Below, one piece after another: positions 6,376-6,510 of a stretch of DNA of 6,510 nucleotides. Numbering within the stretch: the stretch's first letter is position 1; each line of letters begins with the position of its first letter. This stretch comes from Dehalococcoidia bacterium (GTDB taxonomy: Bacteria; Chloroflexota; Dehalococcoidia; Dehalococcoidales; JAUVZE01): contig SOJS01000083.1 of the NCBI GenBank assembly GCA_004376435.1, positions 1 through 6,510 of the forward strand. Direction: 5' to 3'. Below the pieces are notes generated by a model, which was not told the DNA's origin, did not search any database, and worked only from the letters and a program-made list of their open reading frames with translations. Position numbers and translations under genes: made by a program.

Positions 6376-6453
6376 GGTGAGTGTCGCCTAGAGGTCTAAG
6401 GCGCCAGGTTGTGGCCCTGGAGAACGAGGGTTCAAATCCCTCCACTCACCCCA
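6376..6453 (+). tRNA. tRNA-His (anticodon GTG), with encoded CCA
   Basis: A full cloverleaf can be folded. The acceptor stem has 7 pairs (6377-6383 with 6443-6449) plus the extra G-1:C73 pair (6376 with 6450) that marks tRNA-His. The D stem is GCCT/AGGC (6386-6389, 6399-6402). The anticodon stem CCAGG/CCTGG encloses loop TTGTGGC with anticodon GTG at 6411-6413. The T arm is GAGGG-TTCAAAT-CCCTC (6426-6442). The CCA end is encoded at 6451-6453 and is repeated once (CCACCA). Confidence 0.97.
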
Positions 6454-6458
6454 CCAAG

Positions 6459-6510
6459 GCGCCTATAGCTCAGCGGACAGAGCATCGGTCTTCGGAACCG
6501 AGGGTCGTGG
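6459..6510 (+). tRNA. tRNA-Arg (anticodon TCG), partial at the right edge
   Basis: The 5' 52 nt are visible: acceptor strand GCGCCTA (6459-6465), D stem GCTC/GAGC (6468-6471, 6480-6483), anticodon stem TCGGT/ACCGA (6485-6489, 6497-6501) and loop CTTCGGA with anticodon TCG at 6492-6494. The T arm and 3' acceptor strand fall outside the window. Only 5 nt separate it from the encoded CCA of tRNA-His, so the two are surely co-transcribed. Confidence 0.92.

Noticed and set aside
6398..6463. Repeated AAGGCGCC at 6398-6405 and 6456-6463 as a possible attachment-site-like repeat
   Set aside because: One copy is part of the tRNA-His D and anticodon arms and the other is the tRNA-Arg acceptor start; 8 nt is short and no integrase or element boundary is visible.

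Overview
The window is a compact bacterial locus for one-carbon (Wood-Ljungdahl type) metabolism, followed by a small Smr gene and the start of a tRNA operon. Five genes on the minus strand form one tight operon, read from right to left: a CooC-type nickel-insertion ATPase (5059-5838), fhs for formate-tetrahydrofolate ligase (3258-5021), a reductive activator of corrinoid proteins of the RACo/AcsV type (1248-3221), a second CooC/AcsF-type ATPase (490-1251), and the first 158 codons of folD (475 to the left edge). The gaps are 37, 36, -4 and 14 nt. A good sigma-70-like promoter (TTGACT-N18-TATACT, 5965-5936) lies ahead of the first gene.

The genes cover two linked tasks. Fhs and FolD carry formate to 5,10-methylene-tetrahydrofolate in the methyl branch. 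The two CooC-like ATPases and RACo are service proteins: CooC/AcsF proteins mature the Ni clusters of CO dehydrogenase and acetyl-CoA synthase, and RACo re-reduces the Co(II) form of the corrinoid iron-sulfur protein that carries the methyl group. No CODH, ACS, CoFeSP or methyltransferase subunit is in the window; they would be expected nearby, perhaps beyond the left edge after folD.

On the plus strand, divergent from the operon, are a free-standing 85-residue Smr-domain protein (6065-6322) with an altered N-terminal motif, a near-consensus promoter (TTGAAA-N17-TATAAT, 6333-6361), a complete tRNA-His(GTG) with encoded CCA (6376-6453), and a tRNA-Arg(TCG) cut by the right edge (6459-6510).

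The organism is most likely an anaerobic bacterium with a Wood-Ljungdahl pathway. The tRNAs, Shine-Dalgarno sites and sigma-70-like promoters are bacterial. Moderate GC, the long Fhs variant (587 residues) and this gene mix would fit an uncultured Chloroflexota/Dehalococcoidia or a sulfate-reducer/syntroph-like lineage, but this placement is a weak inference. No mobile element, CRISPR array, frameshift or gene-free stretch over 300 nt was seen. The points that most deserve a second look are a perfect 11-bp hairpin sitting on the stop codon of the first cooC gene, the uncertain start of that gene, the divergent Fhs subtype, and the variant Smr protein.
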